Below are positions 17,751 through 29,599 of a stretch of DNA of 64,000 bases, piece after piece. Source of the stretch: Sphingomonadales bacterium (lineage in GTDB: Bacteria; Pseudomonadota; Alphaproteobacteria; Sphingomonadales; Sphingomonadaceae); the NCBI GenBank assembly GCA_025351405.1, contig JANXVZ010000031.1, forward strand, positions 27,786-91,785. The letters run 5' to 3'. The position numbers and the translations under genes are program-made. The notes under the pieces are model-generated. The model saw only the letters and a program-made list of their open reading frames with translations, did not search any database and was not told the DNA's origin. Each line of letters starts with the position of its first letter. The first letter of the stretch is position 1.

Positions 17751-19637
17751 ATGACCATTGCCCGCACCGCCTGGCGCTTCCTTGTCGGCGTCAAGGACCT
17801 GCTGGTGCTATTGCTCCTGCTGCTGTTTTTCGGCGTGCTGTGGAGCGCGCTCAACAACCGTTCGACGGTCAGTGTGCCGGGGGGTTCGGCGCTGGTGCTC
17901 AGCCTCGATGGCGCCATTGTCGACCAGGCTTCGGAACAATCGCCGTTGCAGCTTGCCAGCGGCGGCGAGATCGGCGGCCAGACGCAGACGCGGGACATCA
18001 TCCGCGCCATCGACACCGCCCGCGGCGACAGCCGGATCAAGACCATCGTCCTCGATCTCGACACCTTTGTCGGCGCCGGCGAGGCCAACCTCCAGTCGAT
18101 CGGCACGTCGTTGCAACGCTTCCGCGCTGCCGGCAAGCCGGTCTATGCCTATGCCACCGCCTATACCGATGAAGGCTATTACCTCGCTGCCCAGGCCAAC
18201 CAGATCTGGGTCAACCCGCTGGGCGGCGTCGTGCTGACCGGCCCCGGTGGCGCCAACCTCTATTTCAAGAAGGCGCTCGACAAACTCGACGTCGATGTCA
18301 ACGTCTTCCGCGTCGGCACCTACAAGGCCGCCGTCGAGCCCTTTACCCGCACCGAATCCTCGCCGGAAGCCAAGGCCGCCGAACAGGCGCTGGTCGACAG
18401 CCTGTGGAAAACCTATGTCGCCGATGTGAAGCGCGCCCGCCCGGCGGTCGATATCAACGCCTTCCTCGCCAGCCTGCCCAAGACACTGGCGGACAACAAC
18501 GGCGACCAGGCCCATACCGCCATCGCCGGCAAGCTGGTCGATGTCATCGGCACCCGCACCGCCTTCGATGCCGCCATCGCCAAGCTGGTCGGCGATGGCG
18601 ACAACAAGGCCTGGGGCAATTTCAACGGCATCCCGCTCGATGATTACCTGCGCGGCTCGTCGGGGCTGGTATCGTCATCCGGGCCGGCAGTCGGCGTCAT
18701 CTACGTGACCGGCAACATCATCGATGGCGAGGCGCCGCGTGGCCAGGCCGGCGGCACCACCATCTCGCGCGCCATCGCCAAGGCACTGGAAAAGAACAAG
18801 GACATCAAGGCGCTGGTCGTGCGGGTCGATTCGGGCGGCGGCTCGGTGCTGGCCAGTGAACAGATCCGCCAGGCGCTGCTCGATGCCAAGGCGCAGGGGC
18901 TGCCGCTGGTGGCGTCGTTCGGGCCGGTTGCTGCCTCGGGTGGCTATTGGCTGTCGACCGCAGCCGATGAAATCTATGCCGAACCTTCGACCATCACCGG
19001 CTCCATCGGCGTGTTCGCCATCATCCCCAGCTTCAACCGTTCGCTGGCGGAACTGGGTATCGGCGTCGATGGCGTCAAATCCACACCTTATTCCGGGGAG
19101 CCGGACGTCCTGCGCGGGCTTTCGCCGCAAACCAAGGTCATGCTGCAGACCTCGGTCGAGGACATCTACCGGCGCTTTACCGGCATCGTGGCGCAATCGC
19201 GCAAGTTGCCGGTCGCCGAGGTCGATCGGATCGGCCAGGGCCGCGTCTGGGCGGGCACCACCGCGCTGCAACTCAAGCTGGTCGACGGCATGGGCGGTCT
19301 CGACGTCGCCGTGCGTGCTGCCGCCAAGCGTGCCGGGTTGAACGGCAACGTCCGCACCATCGACATCGAGCGCCCGCAATCCTTCCTGTTCCGCTCGGTC
19401 GCTGCACTGATAGGCGGCGGCGACGATAGCCAGCAGGCCTCGCGCGATCCCTTCGCCAAGTTGGCCGCCCGTTCGCGCCTGCAACTGTTCTCGGCGCTTG
19501 GCGATGCCGGCGCGATGGCTCAGGGGCCGACGATGCAGGCCGCCTGCCTCGAGTGCGCGACGCTGGGTTCACCGCGGATGGCGGCGGCGCAGCAGGGTGG
19601 AAGCTGGCTGGCGAAGGCGGCGGCGGTGTTGCGGTAA
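17751..19637 (+). CDS. sppA: Signal peptide peptidase SppA, 67K type
   Basis: SppA is an inner-membrane serine-lysine protease that degrades cleaved signal peptides. The ATG at 17751 gives 628 residues, the duplicated 67K form. A membrane anchor lies at about 17-37, followed by two ClpP-fold S49 domains. The general-base Lys is K192 in GTYKAAVEPF, and the nucleophile is S396 in GPVAASGGYWLS. Both are present, so it should be active. It converges with the TRIC gene, leaving only two bases between stops. Confidence 0.94.
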   Translation: MTIARTAWRFLVGVKDLLVLLLLLLFFGVLWSALNNRSTVSVPGGSALVLSLDGAIVDQASEQSPLQLASGGEIGGQTQTRDIIRAIDTARGDSRIKTIVLDLDTFVGAGEANLQSIGTSLQRFRAAGKPVYAYATAYTDEGYYLAAQANQIWVNPLGGVVLTGPGGANLYFKKALDKLDVDVNVFRVGTYKAAVEPFTRTESSPEAKAAEQALVDSLWKTYVADVKRARPAVDINAFLASLPKTLADNNGDQAHTAIAGKLVDVIGTRTAFDAAIAKLVGDGDNKAWGNFNGIPLDDYLRGSSGLVSSSGPAVGVIYVTGNIIDGEAPRGQAGGTTISRAIAKALEKNKDIKALVVRVDSGGGSVLASEQIRQALLDAKAQGLPLVASFGPVAASGGYWLSTAADEIYAEPSTITGSIGVFAIIPSFNRSLAELGIGVDGVKSTPYSGEPDVLRGLSPQTKVMLQTSVEDIYRRFTGIVAQSRKLPVAEVDRIGQGRVWAGTTALQLKLVDGMGGLDVAVRAAAKRAGLNGNVRTIDIERPQSFLFRSVAALIGGGDDSQQASRDPFAKLAARSRLQLFSALGDAGAMAQGPTMQAACLECATLGSPRMAAAQQGGSWLAKAAAVLR

Positions 19638-19639
19638 GG

Positions 19640-20272
19640 TTATTCGCGCTCGCGATACCCCGGCAGCGCTACGCCGCGCGAAATCGCCAGCGCCCGCAAC
19701 GCAAAGCCCGCCGCAGCGCCTGCCCCACCGGCCACCCAAGCGCCCATGCCGAGCACCGAGAGCAGTATATAGACCGTCGCCCCCAGCGCGGCCGCAGAGA
19801 CATAGATTTCACGGCGCAGCAGCACCGATGGCTCGCCGGCCAGCACGTCGCGGATGATGCCGCCAAAGCTTGCGGTCAACACGCCCATGACGATGCACGG
19901 CAATGGCGGCAGGCCATAGCTGTTGGCCTTGGCGGCCCCGATGACGGCATAGGCCGCCATGCCGATGGCATCGAACCACAACAGCGCCGGCAGCCGCCAG
20001 CGGTCGGCGCGCAACAACCATACCGTTCCCGCCGCGATGAGGCAGATGCCGAGATAGTCCGACCTCCCGACCCAGAACACCGGTGCGCCGATGAGCAGGT
20101 CGCGCAGCGTCCCGCCGCCGATGCCGGTAACGGCGGCAAAGAAGGCAAAGGTCACGATGGTCTGCTTGGCCCGCGCCGCCGCCAGCGCCCCGGACACCGC
20201 AAACACCGCGACTCCGGCCATGTCGAGAATGGCGAGCAGCGGCCGCGCGTCTTCGATGCTCAGGACCGGCAT
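19640..20272 (-). CDS. Trimeric intracellular cation channel (TRIC/UPF0126) family protein
   Basis: The start at 20272 gives 210 residues with about seven membrane segments. The two inverted-repeat signatures of prokaryotic TRIC proteins are visible: DMAGVAVFAVSGALAAARA with GGGTLRDLLIG, and FDAIGMAAYAVIGAAKA with FGGIIRDVLAGEP. Relatives form K+-permeable trimers. The start overlaps the aldo-keto reductase stop by 13 bases, so it is co-transcribed with it. The longer open frame to 20497 lies wholly over that gene. Confidence 0.85.
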   Translation of the reverse strand: MPVLSIEDARPLLAILDMAGVAVFAVSGALAAARAKQTIVTFAFFAAVTGIGGGTLRDLLIGAPVFWVGRSDYLGICLIAAGTVWLLRADRWRLPALLWFDAIGMAAYAVIGAAKANSYGLPPLPCIVMGVLTASFGGIIRDVLAGEPSVLLRREIYVSAAALGATVYILLSVLGMGAWVAGGAGAAAGFALRALAISRGVALPGYRERE

Positions 20273-21324
20273 TGCCCCACCTGGCGCTTCTGCGCCGCCA
20301 TCAATTCGCGGCGATAGACGCCCTGGGTATCGAACATCCAGCCGGGATATTCGCCGGGCAGCTTGCTTGCCGCATCGAGCGCGGCGAGATCGTCCTTGCC
20401 CAGCACGACCCTGGTGGCGGCAAGATTGTCGGCAAGCTGGTCGGGTCGCTTGACACCGACGATGACACTGGTCACCACCGGCTGGTGGAGCAGCCACGCC
20501 AGCGCGATTTGCGCCACCGATACACCATGCGCCTCGGCAATCGGCCGCATCGCATCGATGACGGCATGGCCGCGCGGCCGATCGACCGGCGGGAAATCGA
20601 ACGCGGCGCGACGGCCGTCGCCCTTGGCCTCGTCGTCACGGCTGTATTTGCCGGACAGGAACCCGCCGGCGAGCGGGCTCCACACCATCAGGCCGACGCC
20701 TTCCGATAGCAGCATCGGCACGATTTCGCGTTCTAGGTCGCGCCCGGCGACGGTGTAATAGGCTTGCAGCGAGGCAAAGCTCGCCAGCCCGAGCCGTTCC
20801 GAAATCCCCAGCGCCTTCATGATCTGCCATGCCGCCCAGTTCGACACGCCGATGTAGCGGACATGGCCATGCTGGACGAGCGTATCGAGCGCCCGCAGGG
20901 TTTCCTCGATCGGCGTCGCCGCGTCGAAGCCATGGATCTGGTACAGGTCGATATGGTCGACGCCGAGCCGGGTGAGGCTGGCCTTGCACGCCTCGATGAG
21001 GTGATAGCGCGAATTGCCGCGACCGTTGGGGCCCTTGCCGGTTTCGCCAAAGCCCTTGGTGGCGATGACGATCTCGTCGCGCTTGATGCCGAGCGATTTC
21101 AGCGCCTGGCCGGTAATCTGCTCCGATACGCCACCGGCATAGACATCGGCGGTATCGATGAAATTGACCCCCGCCTCGATGGCGGCGCGCACGAGCGCCT
21201 CGGCATCGGCCTGCTGCAGGCTGCCGATCTTCTCCCACATCCCGCCATTGCCGCCAAAGGTCATGGTGCCGAGGGAAAGTTCCGAAACGAAAAGGCCGGT
21301 GGTGCCGAGACGGTTATAACGCAT
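20260..21324 (-). CDS. Aldo/keto reductase
   Basis: The start at 21324 (MRYNRLGTTGLFVSELSLGTM) gives 354 residues, normal for the YajO-like AKR group. The catalytic tetrad is visible: Asp in NFIDTADVY, Tyr in VYAGGVSE, Lys in IATKGFG and His in DLYQIHGFD. An NADP-binding segment (VIVGVKRPDQLADNLAA) lies near the C-terminus. The substrate is not predictable. It is followed by the overlapping TRIC gene and lies downstream of lpdA, with an 87-base gap. Confidence 0.9.
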   Translation of the reverse strand: MRYNRLGTTGLFVSELSLGTMTFGGNGGMWEKIGSLQQADAEALVRAAIEAGVNFIDTADVYAGGVSEQITGQALKSLGIKRDEIVIATKGFGETGKGPNGRGNSRYHLIEACKASLTRLGVDHIDLYQIHGFDAATPIEETLRALDTLVQHGHVRYIGVSNWAAWQIMKALGISERLGLASFASLQAYYTVAGRDLEREIVPMLLSEGVGLMVWSPLAGGFLSGKYSRDDEAKGDGRRAAFDFPPVDRPRGHAVIDAMRPIAEAHGVSVAQIALAWLLHQPVVTSVIVGVKRPDQLADNLAATRVVLGKDDLAALDAASKLPGEYPGWMFDTQGVYRRELMAAQKRQVGQCRS

Positions 21325-21411
21325 TGTGCAAGCTCCTGTCGGTGCCCCCCGGCAAGGATCGGTGCCGGCAACGATCGGTTCCGGCAAGGGCCGAAACATC
21401 CCTGCCCGTCG

Positions 21412-22821
21412 TCACATATGGATCGGCTTGCCCGTCACCGCCATCGCCGCTTCCTTCAGCGCTTCGGGATGGGTCGGATGGGCGTGGCAGGTCATGGCGA
21501 TGTCTTCGGCCGATGCACCGAATTCCATGGCGATGGCGGCTTCGGCAATCATCGTGCCGGCCATGCTGCCGATGATATGGACGCCGAGCACGCGGTCGGT
21601 GGTGGCGTCGGCGAGAACCTTTACAAAGCCTTCGGTGTCGCGGTTGGCTTTGGCGCGGCTGTTGGCGGCGAAGGGGAATTTGCCCGCCTTGTAGGCCACG
21701 CCCGCCGCCTTCAGTTCCTCCTCGGTCTTGCCGACGCTCGCCACTTCGGGGTAGGTATAGACGACCGCGGGGATGACGTCATGGTTCACATAGCCGGTCA
21801 GCCCGGCGATGTTGTCGGCGCAGGCGATGCCCTCGTCCTCCGCCTTGTGGGCCAGCATCGGCCCGGGAATCACGTCGCCGATCGCCCACAGGCCTGGAAC
21901 AGCGGTGGAGAAATCCGGGTTGACCATGATGCGACCCCGGTTGAGACCCGAGCTTTCGAGGACCAGCCCGGTCGCTTCGATGTTGAGGCCATCGGTGTTG
22001 GGTCGCCGGCCGATCGACAGCAGCACGACATCGGCGGCGATCTCCTCGGCGGCGCCCCCCGCAGCGGGCTCGACAGTGACGATGGCGCCAGCACCGTCGC
22101 GCCGTACAGCTGTAACCCTTGTCGAAATCCGGATGGCAAAGCCCTGTTTGGTCAGGATTTTCGTGAACGCGCTGGCAACCTCGATATCCATCGCCGGCAC
22201 AATCCGCTCGGCATATTCGACAACGGTGACCTTTGCCCCAAGCCGCCGCCACACCGATCCCATCTCGAGGCCGATATAGCCGCCGCCGATGACCACCATG
22301 TGCGTCGGCACCTTGCTAAGCGACAGCGCCTCAGTCGACGTGACGATGACTTCGCCATCGGGCGCCATGCCCGGCAACAGCGCGACGTCCGAGCCGGTGG
22401 CGATGATGAAATTGCGGGCGGTGATGGTGCGATCGCCGACCTTTACAGATTTTGCATCGACGAATGACGCCATGCCCTTCACCCAATCGACCTTGTTCTT
22501 CTTGAACAGAAAAGCAACGCCGTCCGTCAACTCCTTGACTGCCTTGTCTTTTTCGCCGAGCAAAGCCGGCAGGTCGAGCTCCACCGAGCCGAGCTTGACG
22601 CCGAATTTGGCGAGCGCGCCGGACCGCGCCTCTTCGTAGAACTCGCTGCCATGCAGCAACGCCTTTGAGGGAATGCAACCGACGTTGAGGCAGGTGCCGC
22701 CCAGCTTGCTGTGCTTTTCGATGCAGGCGACCTTGAGGCCGTTCTGGGCGGCGCGAATGGCGGCAACATAGCCGCCAGGGCCGGAGCCGATGACGACAAC
22801 GTCATAGTCGAATTCGGCCAT
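21412..22821 (-). CDS. lpdA: Dihydrolipoyl dehydrogenase (E3)
   Basis: E3 reoxidises the lipoyl group of 2-oxoacid dehydrogenase complexes using FAD and NAD+. The 469-residue protein has GSGPGGYVAA for FAD binding, and redox Cys44 and Cys49 in GGTCLNVGCIPSK. The NAD-binding GGGYIGLEMGSV follows, and the C-terminal His-Glu pair lies in HAHPTHPEALKEA. Its position 10 bases after sucB makes it the E3 of the 2-oxoglutarate dehydrogenase complex. Confidence 0.97.
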   Translation of the reverse strand: MAEFDYDVVVIGSGPGGYVAAIRAAQNGLKVACIEKHSKLGGTCLNVGCIPSKALLHGSEFYEEARSGALAKFGVKLGSVELDLPALLGEKDKAVKELTDGVAFLFKKNKVDWVKGMASFVDAKSVKVGDRTITARNFIIATGSDVALLPGMAPDGEVIVTSTEALSLSKVPTHMVVIGGGYIGLEMGSVWRRLGAKVTVVEYAERIVPAMDIEVASAFTKILTKQGFAIRISTRVTAVRRDGAGAIVTVEPAAGGAAEEIAADVVLLSIGRRPNTDGLNIEATGLVLESSGLNRGRIMVNPDFSTAVPGLWAIGDVIPGPMLAHKAEDEGIACADNIAGLTGYVNHDVIPAVVYTYPEVASVGKTEEELKAAGVAYKAGKFPFAANSRAKANRDTEGFVKVLADATTDRVLGVHIIGSMAGTMIAEAAIAMEFGASAEDIAMTCHAHPTHPEALKEAAMAVTGKPIHM

Positions 22822-22831
22822 GTCTGGCTCC

Positions 22832-24130
<1,299 letters not shown>

Positions 24131-24135
24131 GGAAA

Positions 24136-26967
24136 TTATCCTGCCATCTTCTTGGATTTGAGCCCGCCACGAATGGCGGCGGTAACTTCGGCGCGACTGG
24201 CGCCCAGGGCTTCGGCGACCAGCTTGGCCTGTTCGGCGTTGTGGCGCTTCATCAATCCCGTTGCAGTCGCGGCGGCGGCGGCACGACCGGCATAATAGGG
24301 CCGCTTGCCCAGCGCCGCCTCGATCAATGGCGCGACGAATGTCCAGGCCCCGGCGTTGCGGGGTTCCTCCTGCGCCCAGACGATATCCTCGAGCATGGGG
24401 AAGCGGGCCGCATATTCGGCGATGATGTCGGCGGGAAAGGGATAAAGCTGTTCGACCCGCAACAGATAGATGTCGTCGCGGTCCTGCTTTTCACGGGCAT
24501 CGAGCAGGTCATAATAAACCTTGCCCGAACACATGACGAGGCGGCGCACCTTGGCGTTGTCGCAGGGTGCAAGGTCGTCGAGGCAGCGGTGGAAGCTGCT
24601 GCCGGCATCCATGTCGGCAATCGTCGAAACGGCGCGCTTGTGGCGCAACAGCGATTTCGGCGTGAAGATGATCAGCGGCTTGCGGAAATCGCGCAGCATC
24701 TGGCGGCGCAGCACGTGGAAATAGTTGCTCGGCGTCGTCGCGTTGATGATCTGGAGGTTGTCTTCGGCACAAAGCTGCAGGAACCGCTCCAGCCGCGCCG
24801 AACTGTGTTCAGGCCCCTGCCCTTCATAGCCATGCGGCAGCAGCATGACGAGGCCATTGGCGCGCAACCACTTGATTTCGCCCGATGCGATGAACTGGTC
24901 GATGATGGTCTGGGCGCCATTGACGAAGTCGCCGAACTGGCCCTCCCACAACACCAGCGTCTTGGGATCGGCGAGGCCATAGCCATATTCGAAGCCGAGC
25001 ACGCCGAATTCGGACAACGGGCTGTCGAGCACCTCGAAACTGCCGGATCCAGGCCCGGTGGCGACCGACTGCAACGGCACGATGCGATGGCCATCGAGCT
25101 GGTCGGTCCAGACCGAATGCCGCTGGCTGAAGGTGCCGCGGCCCGAATCCTGTCCGGACAGGCGAACGCCATAGCCATCCTGCAGCAACGAACCAAAGGC
25201 CAGCGCCTCGGCGGTCGCCCAATCGATGTTGGTGCCGCTGGTCAGGGTTTCGGCCTTGGCATCGAGGATCCGGGCCAGCGTCTTGTGGATGTTGAAGCCC
25301 TCCGGCACCGTCGTCAGCGTGCGGCCGATGGCGCGCAGTTCGCCGGCGGCAACCCCGGTCATCGCGGCGCGGCGGCCAGTGATCTCCTCCTTGGGCTTGC
25401 CGAGGCCGGACCAGCGACCTTCGAACCAGTCGGCCTTGTTGGCCTTGAAGCCCGCGGCGGCGTCGAAATCGGCCTCCAGCCCGGCGACATAGGCGTCGAC
25501 CGTTGCCTTGAAGAACGCCTCGTCGATGACACCTTCACGGATCAGGCGCTGGGCATAGATCTCGCTGACGGCAAGGTGCTTGCCGATCTGGGCGTACATC
25601 AAGGGCTGGGTAAAGCTCGGCTCGTCGCTCTCGTTGTGTCCGAAGCGGCGGTAGCACCACATGTCGATGACGACGTCGCGCTTGAAGGTCTGGCGAAATT
25701 CGGTGGCGACCTTGGTGGCAAAGGTCACCGCCTCGGGGTCATCGCCGTTGACGTGGAAAATCGGCGCCTGGACGATCTTGCCGACATCGCTGGGATAGGG
25801 CGACGAGCGCGCGAACTGCGGGCTGGTGGTAAAGCCCACCTGGTTGTTGACGATGAAATGAATGGTGCCGCCGGTGTTATAGCCCTTCAGCCCGGAAAAC
25901 CCGAAGCATTCCGCCACGATACCCTGCCCGGCGAACGCCGCGTCGCCGTGCAGCAGCACCGGCATCGCATGGCTGCGGGTGCTGTCGCCGGCCATCGTCT
26001 GGATGGCGCGGACCTTGCCGAGCACCACGGGGTCGACGGCCTCGAGATGCGACGGGTTGGGCGCCAGCGACAAATGCACCATGTTGCCGTCGAATTCGCG
26101 GTTGGTGCTGGTGCCGAGGTGGTATTTGACATCGCCGGAGCCGCCGACATCGTCGGGATTGGCCGAACCGCCGCCAAATTCGTGGAAGATGATCTGGAAC
26201 GGCTTCTGCATGACGTTGCCGAGCATGTTGAGCCGGCCGCGATGCGGCATGCCGAAGACGATCTCGGTGATGCCGAGCTGTCCGCCGACCTTGATGATCG
26301 ATTCCATCGCCGGGATCATCGCCTCGGCGCCATCGAGCCCGAAGCGCTTGGTGCCGACATATTTGCGGCCAAGGAACTTTTCGAAATATTCTGCCTCGAC
26401 CAGCTTGTTGAGGATGGCCTTCTTGCCGAGTGCGGTGAACTGGATTTCCTTGTCGCGCCCCTCGATCTTGTCCTGGATGAAACGCCGTTCCTCGACGTCG
26501 TTGATGTGCATGTATTCGACGCCGACATTGCCACAGTAATTGGCGCGCAGGATGCTGACGATTTCGCGGATCGTACCGGTTTCAAGGCCGAGCGCGCCGC
26601 CAAGATGCACCGGGCGATCGAGGTCGGTTTCCTTGAAGCCATGATAATCCGGGGTCAGGTCGGCGGGCACTGCCGGCTTGGTCAGGCCCAGCGGATCGAG
26701 ATTGGCGGCGAGGTGCCCGCGCACACGATAGGTGCGGATCAGCATGAGGGCCGAAATCGAATCCTGTGCGGCGCGGGCGATGGCGGCCGGGTCGGCACCG
26801 GTGGCGGCGGCCTTTGCCGCAGCCTTGGCCGGAGCCGCCATGACCAGCATATCGCCGGCATCGAGCGCGCGTGTCAGGTCGTCGGCAGGAATCGGCGGCC
26901 AGTCGGTCCGCGCCCATGAGGGGCCGGCGGCATCTTCAGCCGTTGGCAGTTGCGCTTCGAAATCCAT
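24136..26967 (-). CDS. sucA: 2-oxoglutarate dehydrogenase E1 component
   Basis: E1 decarboxylates 2-oxoglutarate with thiamine diphosphate. The 943-residue length is normal. Visible family blocks are [19 protein letters not shown] sequence (here [12 protein letters not shown]), [29 protein letters not shown] with the ThDP-Mg segment, [24 protein letters not shown] and [21 protein letters not shown] hairpin sits just upstream of its ribosome-binding site. It is followed by sucB and lpdA and lies downstream of sucD. Confidence 0.97.
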   Translation of the reverse strand: MDFEAQLPTAEDAAGPSWARTDWPPIPADDLTRALDAGDMLVMAAPAKAAAKAAATGADPAAIARAAQDSISALMLIRTYRVRGHLAANLDPLGLTKPAVPADLTPDYHGFKETDLDRPVHLGGALGLETGTIREIVSILRANYCGNVGVEYMHINDVEERRFIQDKIEGRDKEIQFTALGKKAILNKLVEAEYFEKFLGRKYVGTKRFGLDGAEAMIPAMESIIKVGGQLGITEIVFGMPHRGRLNMLGNVMQKPFQIIFHEFGGGSANPDDVGGSGDVKYHLGTSTNREFDGNMVHLSLAPNPSHLEAVDPVVLGKVRAIQTMAGDSTRSHAMPVLLHGDAAFAGQGIVAECFGFSGLKGYNTGGTIHFIVNNQVGFTTSPQFARSSPYPSDVGKIVQAPIFHVNGDDPEAVTFATKVATEFRQTFKRDVVIDMWCYRRFGHNESDEPSFTQPLMYAQIGKHLAVSEIYAQRLIREGVIDEAFFKATVDAYVAGLEADFDAAAGFKANKADWFEGRWSGLGKPKEEITGRRAAMTGVAAGELRAIGRTLTTVPEGFNIHKTLARILDAKAETLTSGTNIDWATAEALAFGSLLQDGYGVRLSGQDSGRGTFSQRHSVWTDQLDGHRIVPLQSVATGPGSGSFEVLDSPLSEFGVLGFEYGYGLADPKTLVLWEGQFGDFVNGAQTIIDQFIASGEIKWLRANGLVMLLPHGYEGQGPEHSSARLERFLQLCAEDNLQIINATTPSNYFHVLRRQMLRDFRKPLIIFTPKSLLRHKRAVSTIADMDAGSSFHRCLDDLAPCDNAKVRRLVMCSGKVYYDLLDAREKQDRDDIYLLRVEQLYPFPADIIAEYAARFPMLEDIVWAQEEPRNAGAWTFVAPLIEAALGKRPYYAGRAAAAATATGLMKRHNAEQAKLVAEALGASRAEVTAAIRGGLKSKKMAG

Positions 26968-26983
26968 TCCGCCAATCCTTCTC

Positions 26984-27007
26984 GGCGACGCCCTCTACAG
27001 CGTCGCC
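26984..27007 (-). promoter_or_regulatory. Hairpin in the sucA leader
   Basis: GGCGACGC (26984-26991) and GCGTCGCC (27000-27007) form a perfect 8-bp stem with an 8-base loop. On the minus strand it ends 16 bases before the sucA ATG and directly abuts the AAGGA binding site. It could affect sucA translation or stabilise a processed 5' end. The rest of the gap to sucD (27008-27120) shows no gene. Confidence 0.5.
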
Positions 27008-27120
27008 CCTAGTCTTGCCACCGCGCAAGGCGCTGATAGCCCCGCCGGGCCGGGCTGTCACCGCCACAACGCACATGGCTGCCATGTTTTAACGGCTGCG
27101 GCCGACAGATGTGGTGAACG

Positions 27121-28005
27121 TCAGCCTTTCAGCAGCTCCACCAATGTCGTGCCCAGCATCGACGGCGATGGCGAAACCCGGATGCCGGCGGCTTCCATCG
27201 CCGCAATCTTGTCCTCGGCGCCGCCCTTGCCACCGGCGACGATCGCCCCGGCATGGCCCATGCGGCGGCCGGGAGGCGCGGTGCGCCCGGCGATGAAACC
27301 GACCATCGGCTTCCTGCGGCCGCGCTTTGCTTCATCGGCGATGAACTGCGCCGCCTCCTCCTCGGCCGAGCCGCCGATTTCGCCGATCATGATGATCGAA
27401 CGGGTGGCATCGTCGGCCATGAACAGTTCAAGCATGTCGATGAAGTTGGTGCCGTTGACCGGATCACCGCCGATGCCGACCGCGGTCGTCTGGCCGAGGC
27501 CGACGGCGGTGGTCTGGTGGACGGCTTCATAGGTCAGCGTACCCGAGCGCGAGACGACGCCGACGCTGCCATGGCTGAAGATATTGCCGGGCATGATGCC
27601 GATCTTGCATTCGCCAGGCGTCAGCACGCCGGGGCAATTGGGGCCGATCAGCCGCGATTTGGAGCCCGACAGCGCCCGCTTGACCTTGACCATGTCGAGC
27701 ACCGGAATGCCCTCGGTGATGCAGATGATAAGCGGCACTTCGGCGTCGATGGCCTCCAATATGGCATCGGCGGCACCGGGCGGCGGCACATAGACAACGC
27801 TGGCATCGCAGTTTGTCGCGGCGCGCGCCTCATGGACGGTGTTGAACACTGGCAGACCGAGATGGGTCTGGCCGCCCTTGCCCGGCGCGGTACCGCCGAC
27901 GACTTTCGTGCCATAGGCGATCGACGCCTCGGTGTGGAACGTGCCCTGCTTGCCGGTGAAGCCCTGGGTGATGACGCGGGTGGCGCTGTTTACGAGAATG
28001 CTCAT
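27121..28005 (-). CDS. sucD: Succinyl-CoA synthetase alpha subunit
   Basis: SucD with SucC makes ATP or GTP from succinyl-CoA. The ATG at 28005 gives the standard 294 residues ([21 protein letters not shown]). The CoA-binding N-terminal domain is followed by the phosphohistidine site in [11 protein letters not shown] near residue 245. Its ATG overlaps the TGA of the lipoprotein gene (ATGA), not of sucC, which is unusual. The four-codon longer start at 28017 is less likely. Confidence 0.96.
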   Translation of the reverse strand: MSILVNSATRVITQGFTGKQGTFHTEASIAYGTKVVGGTAPGKGGQTHLGLPVFNTVHEARAATNCDASVVYVPPPGAADAILEAIDAEVPLIICITEGIPVLDMVKVKRALSGSKSRLIGPNCPGVLTPGECKIGIMPGNIFSHGSVGVVSRSGTLTYEAVHQTTAVGLGQTTAVGIGGDPVNGTNFIDMLELFMADDATRSIIMIGEIGGSAEEEAAQFIADEAKRGRRKPMVGFIAGRTAPPGRRMGHAGAIVAGGKGGAEDKIAAMEAAGIRVSPSPSMLGTTLVELLKG

Positions 28006-28388
28006 TGAAAAGCCCAATCTTCCGGTTTGGCGGGGCGCTTGATGACCCCGTCAAGTTGCAGACTTGTGATGGTTCGGCGGTTGAAGTCGCCGGTGCAGGT
28101 GACACTGACCCTATGGTCCAAGCCCTTGAATTGCAGCTTGTCGAATGTCACGACAAACTGGCCGGTCGACACAAAGCGCAGCGCCTTATCGAGATCGTTT
28201 GCCATCTTGACGTCGCCATCTTCGAGACCGGCTGTCTTTATGCCGAGGGACTCAGCGGCAAGTTCGAGGCAATGCGCCTTCGCGAGTCCGGCGTCTAATT
28301 TAACCTGCTCGGTCGAATTGCAGCCGCCGAGCGCGAGCATGGCGATTATGCCAAGCCCCCCGTGCCGATTTATCGCCTCTGGTGTCAC
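28002..28388 (-). CDS. Small lipoprotein interlocked between sucC and sucD
   Basis: This 128-residue frame uses a GTG at 28388 that overlaps the sucC TGA (GTGA), and its own TGA overlaps the sucD ATG (ATGA). The N-terminus has a hydrophobic stretch and a lipobox, LALGGCNS, with Cys near residue 23. The mature part (about 105 residues) contains two further Cys and a predicted beta-rich section around [22 protein letters not shown] recognise no family. Coupled overlaps on both sides argue strongly that it is translated and that its dose tracks SucCD. An internal ATG at codon 17 is an alternative but would shorten the signal sequence. Confidence 0.7.
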   Translation of the reverse strand: MTPEAINRHGGLGIIAMLALGGCNSTEQVKLDAGLAKAHCLELAAESLGIKTAGLEDGDVKMANDLDKALRFVSTGQFVVTFDKLQFKGLDHRVSVTCTGDFNRRTITSLQLDGVIKRPAKPEDWAFQ

Positions 28389-29584
28389 GCTGCCTTCTTC
28401 ACTTCGGCGACGATCTTCGCCGCGGCATCGCCGAGATTGTCACCCGAGATGATGGGCAGCCCCGATTCCGCCAGGATCTTCTTGCCGAGTTCGACATTGG
28501 TGCCCTCGAGCCGCACGACCAGCGGCACCGACAGGTTCACTTCCTTCGCCGCGGCGATGATGCCTTCCGCGATGATGTCGCAGCGCATGATGCCGCCGAA
28601 GATGTTGACGAGGATGCCCTTCACCGCCGGGTCCTTCAAAATCAGCTTGAAGGCGTTGGTGACCTTTTCCTTGTCGGCGCCGCCGCCGACATCGAGGAAG
28701 TTGGCCGGCTCGGCGCCGTTCAGCTTGATGATGTCCATCGTCGCCATGGCGAGGCCGGCACCGTTGACGAGGCAGCCGATCGAGCCATCGAGCTTGATGA
28801 AGGCGAGGTCGTACTTCGACGCTTCGACTTCGGCGGGGTCTTCCTCGGTCAGGTCGCGCAGCGCGACGATATCGGGGTGGCGATAAAGCGCGTTCGAATC
28901 GAAGCTGCACTTGGCGTCGAGGACCAGCAGCTTGCCATCGGTCGTCACGGCCAGCGGGTTGATCTCGATCTGCGACGCGTCGGTGCCGACAAAGGCATCA
29001 TACAGCCTGGCAGTAACAAATTCGGCCTGCTTGGCGAGATCGCCCGTGAGGCCGAGCGCGGCGGCGACCGCACGGCCGTGGTGCGGCATGACGCCGGTGA
29101 CGGGGTCGATGATCAGCGTGTCGATCTTTTCCGGCGTGTCATGGGCGACGGTCTCGATGTCCATGCCGCCTTCGGTCGAAACCACCAGCGCGATCCGCCC
29201 GGTGGCACGATCGACGAGTAATGCGAGGTAGAATTCCTTGGCGATATCGACGCCATCGGTGACGTAGAGGCGGTTGACCTGCTTGCCGTGCGGCCCGGTC
29301 TGGATGGTGACCAGCGTGTTGCCGAGCATGTCGGTCGCGGCGGCGCGCACATCATCGGCGCTGCGGGCAAGCCGAACCCCGCCCTTGGCTTCGGGCGGCA
29401 GCTCGACAAACTTGCCCTTGCCGCGGCCACCGGCGTGGATCTGCGCCTTGACGACATACAGCGGCCCGGGGAGCCTGGCGCTCGCCGCCACCGCTTCATC
29501 GACCGTCATCGCGGCATAGCCGACCGGCACCGGCACGCCGAATTTGGCGAGGACTTCCTTGGCCTGATATTCGTGAATGTTCAT
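28385..29584 (-). CDS. sucC: Succinyl-CoA synthetase beta subunit
   Basis: SucC is the ATP-grasp subunit that binds nucleotide and succinate. The 399-residue protein has the family start [20 protein letters not shown], the ATP-grasp core [39 protein letters not shown] with Mg ligands, and [20 protein letters not shown]. It lies between a 58-residue small gene and the lipoprotein gene, whose start overlaps its stop. Confidence 0.97.
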   Translation of the reverse strand: MNIHEYQAKEVLAKFGVPVPVGYAAMTVDEAVAASARLPGPLYVVKAQIHAGGRGKGKFVELPPEAKGGVRLARSADDVRAAATDMLGNTLVTIQTGPHGKQVNRLYVTDGVDIAKEFYLALLVDRATGRIALVVSTEGGMDIETVAHDTPEKIDTLIIDPVTGVMPHHGRAVAAALGLTGDLAKQAEFVTARLYDAFVGTDASQIEINPLAVTTDGKLLVLDAKCSFDSNALYRHPDIVALRDLTEEDPAEVEASKYDLAFIKLDGSIGCLVNGAGLAMATMDIIKLNGAEPANFLDVGGGADKEKVTNAFKLILKDPAVKGILVNIFGGIMRCDIIAEGIIAAAKEVNLSVPLVVRLEGTNVELGKKILAESGLPIISGDNLGDAAAKIVAEVKKAA

Positions 29585-29599
29585 ACTGTTAGCCGCCTT

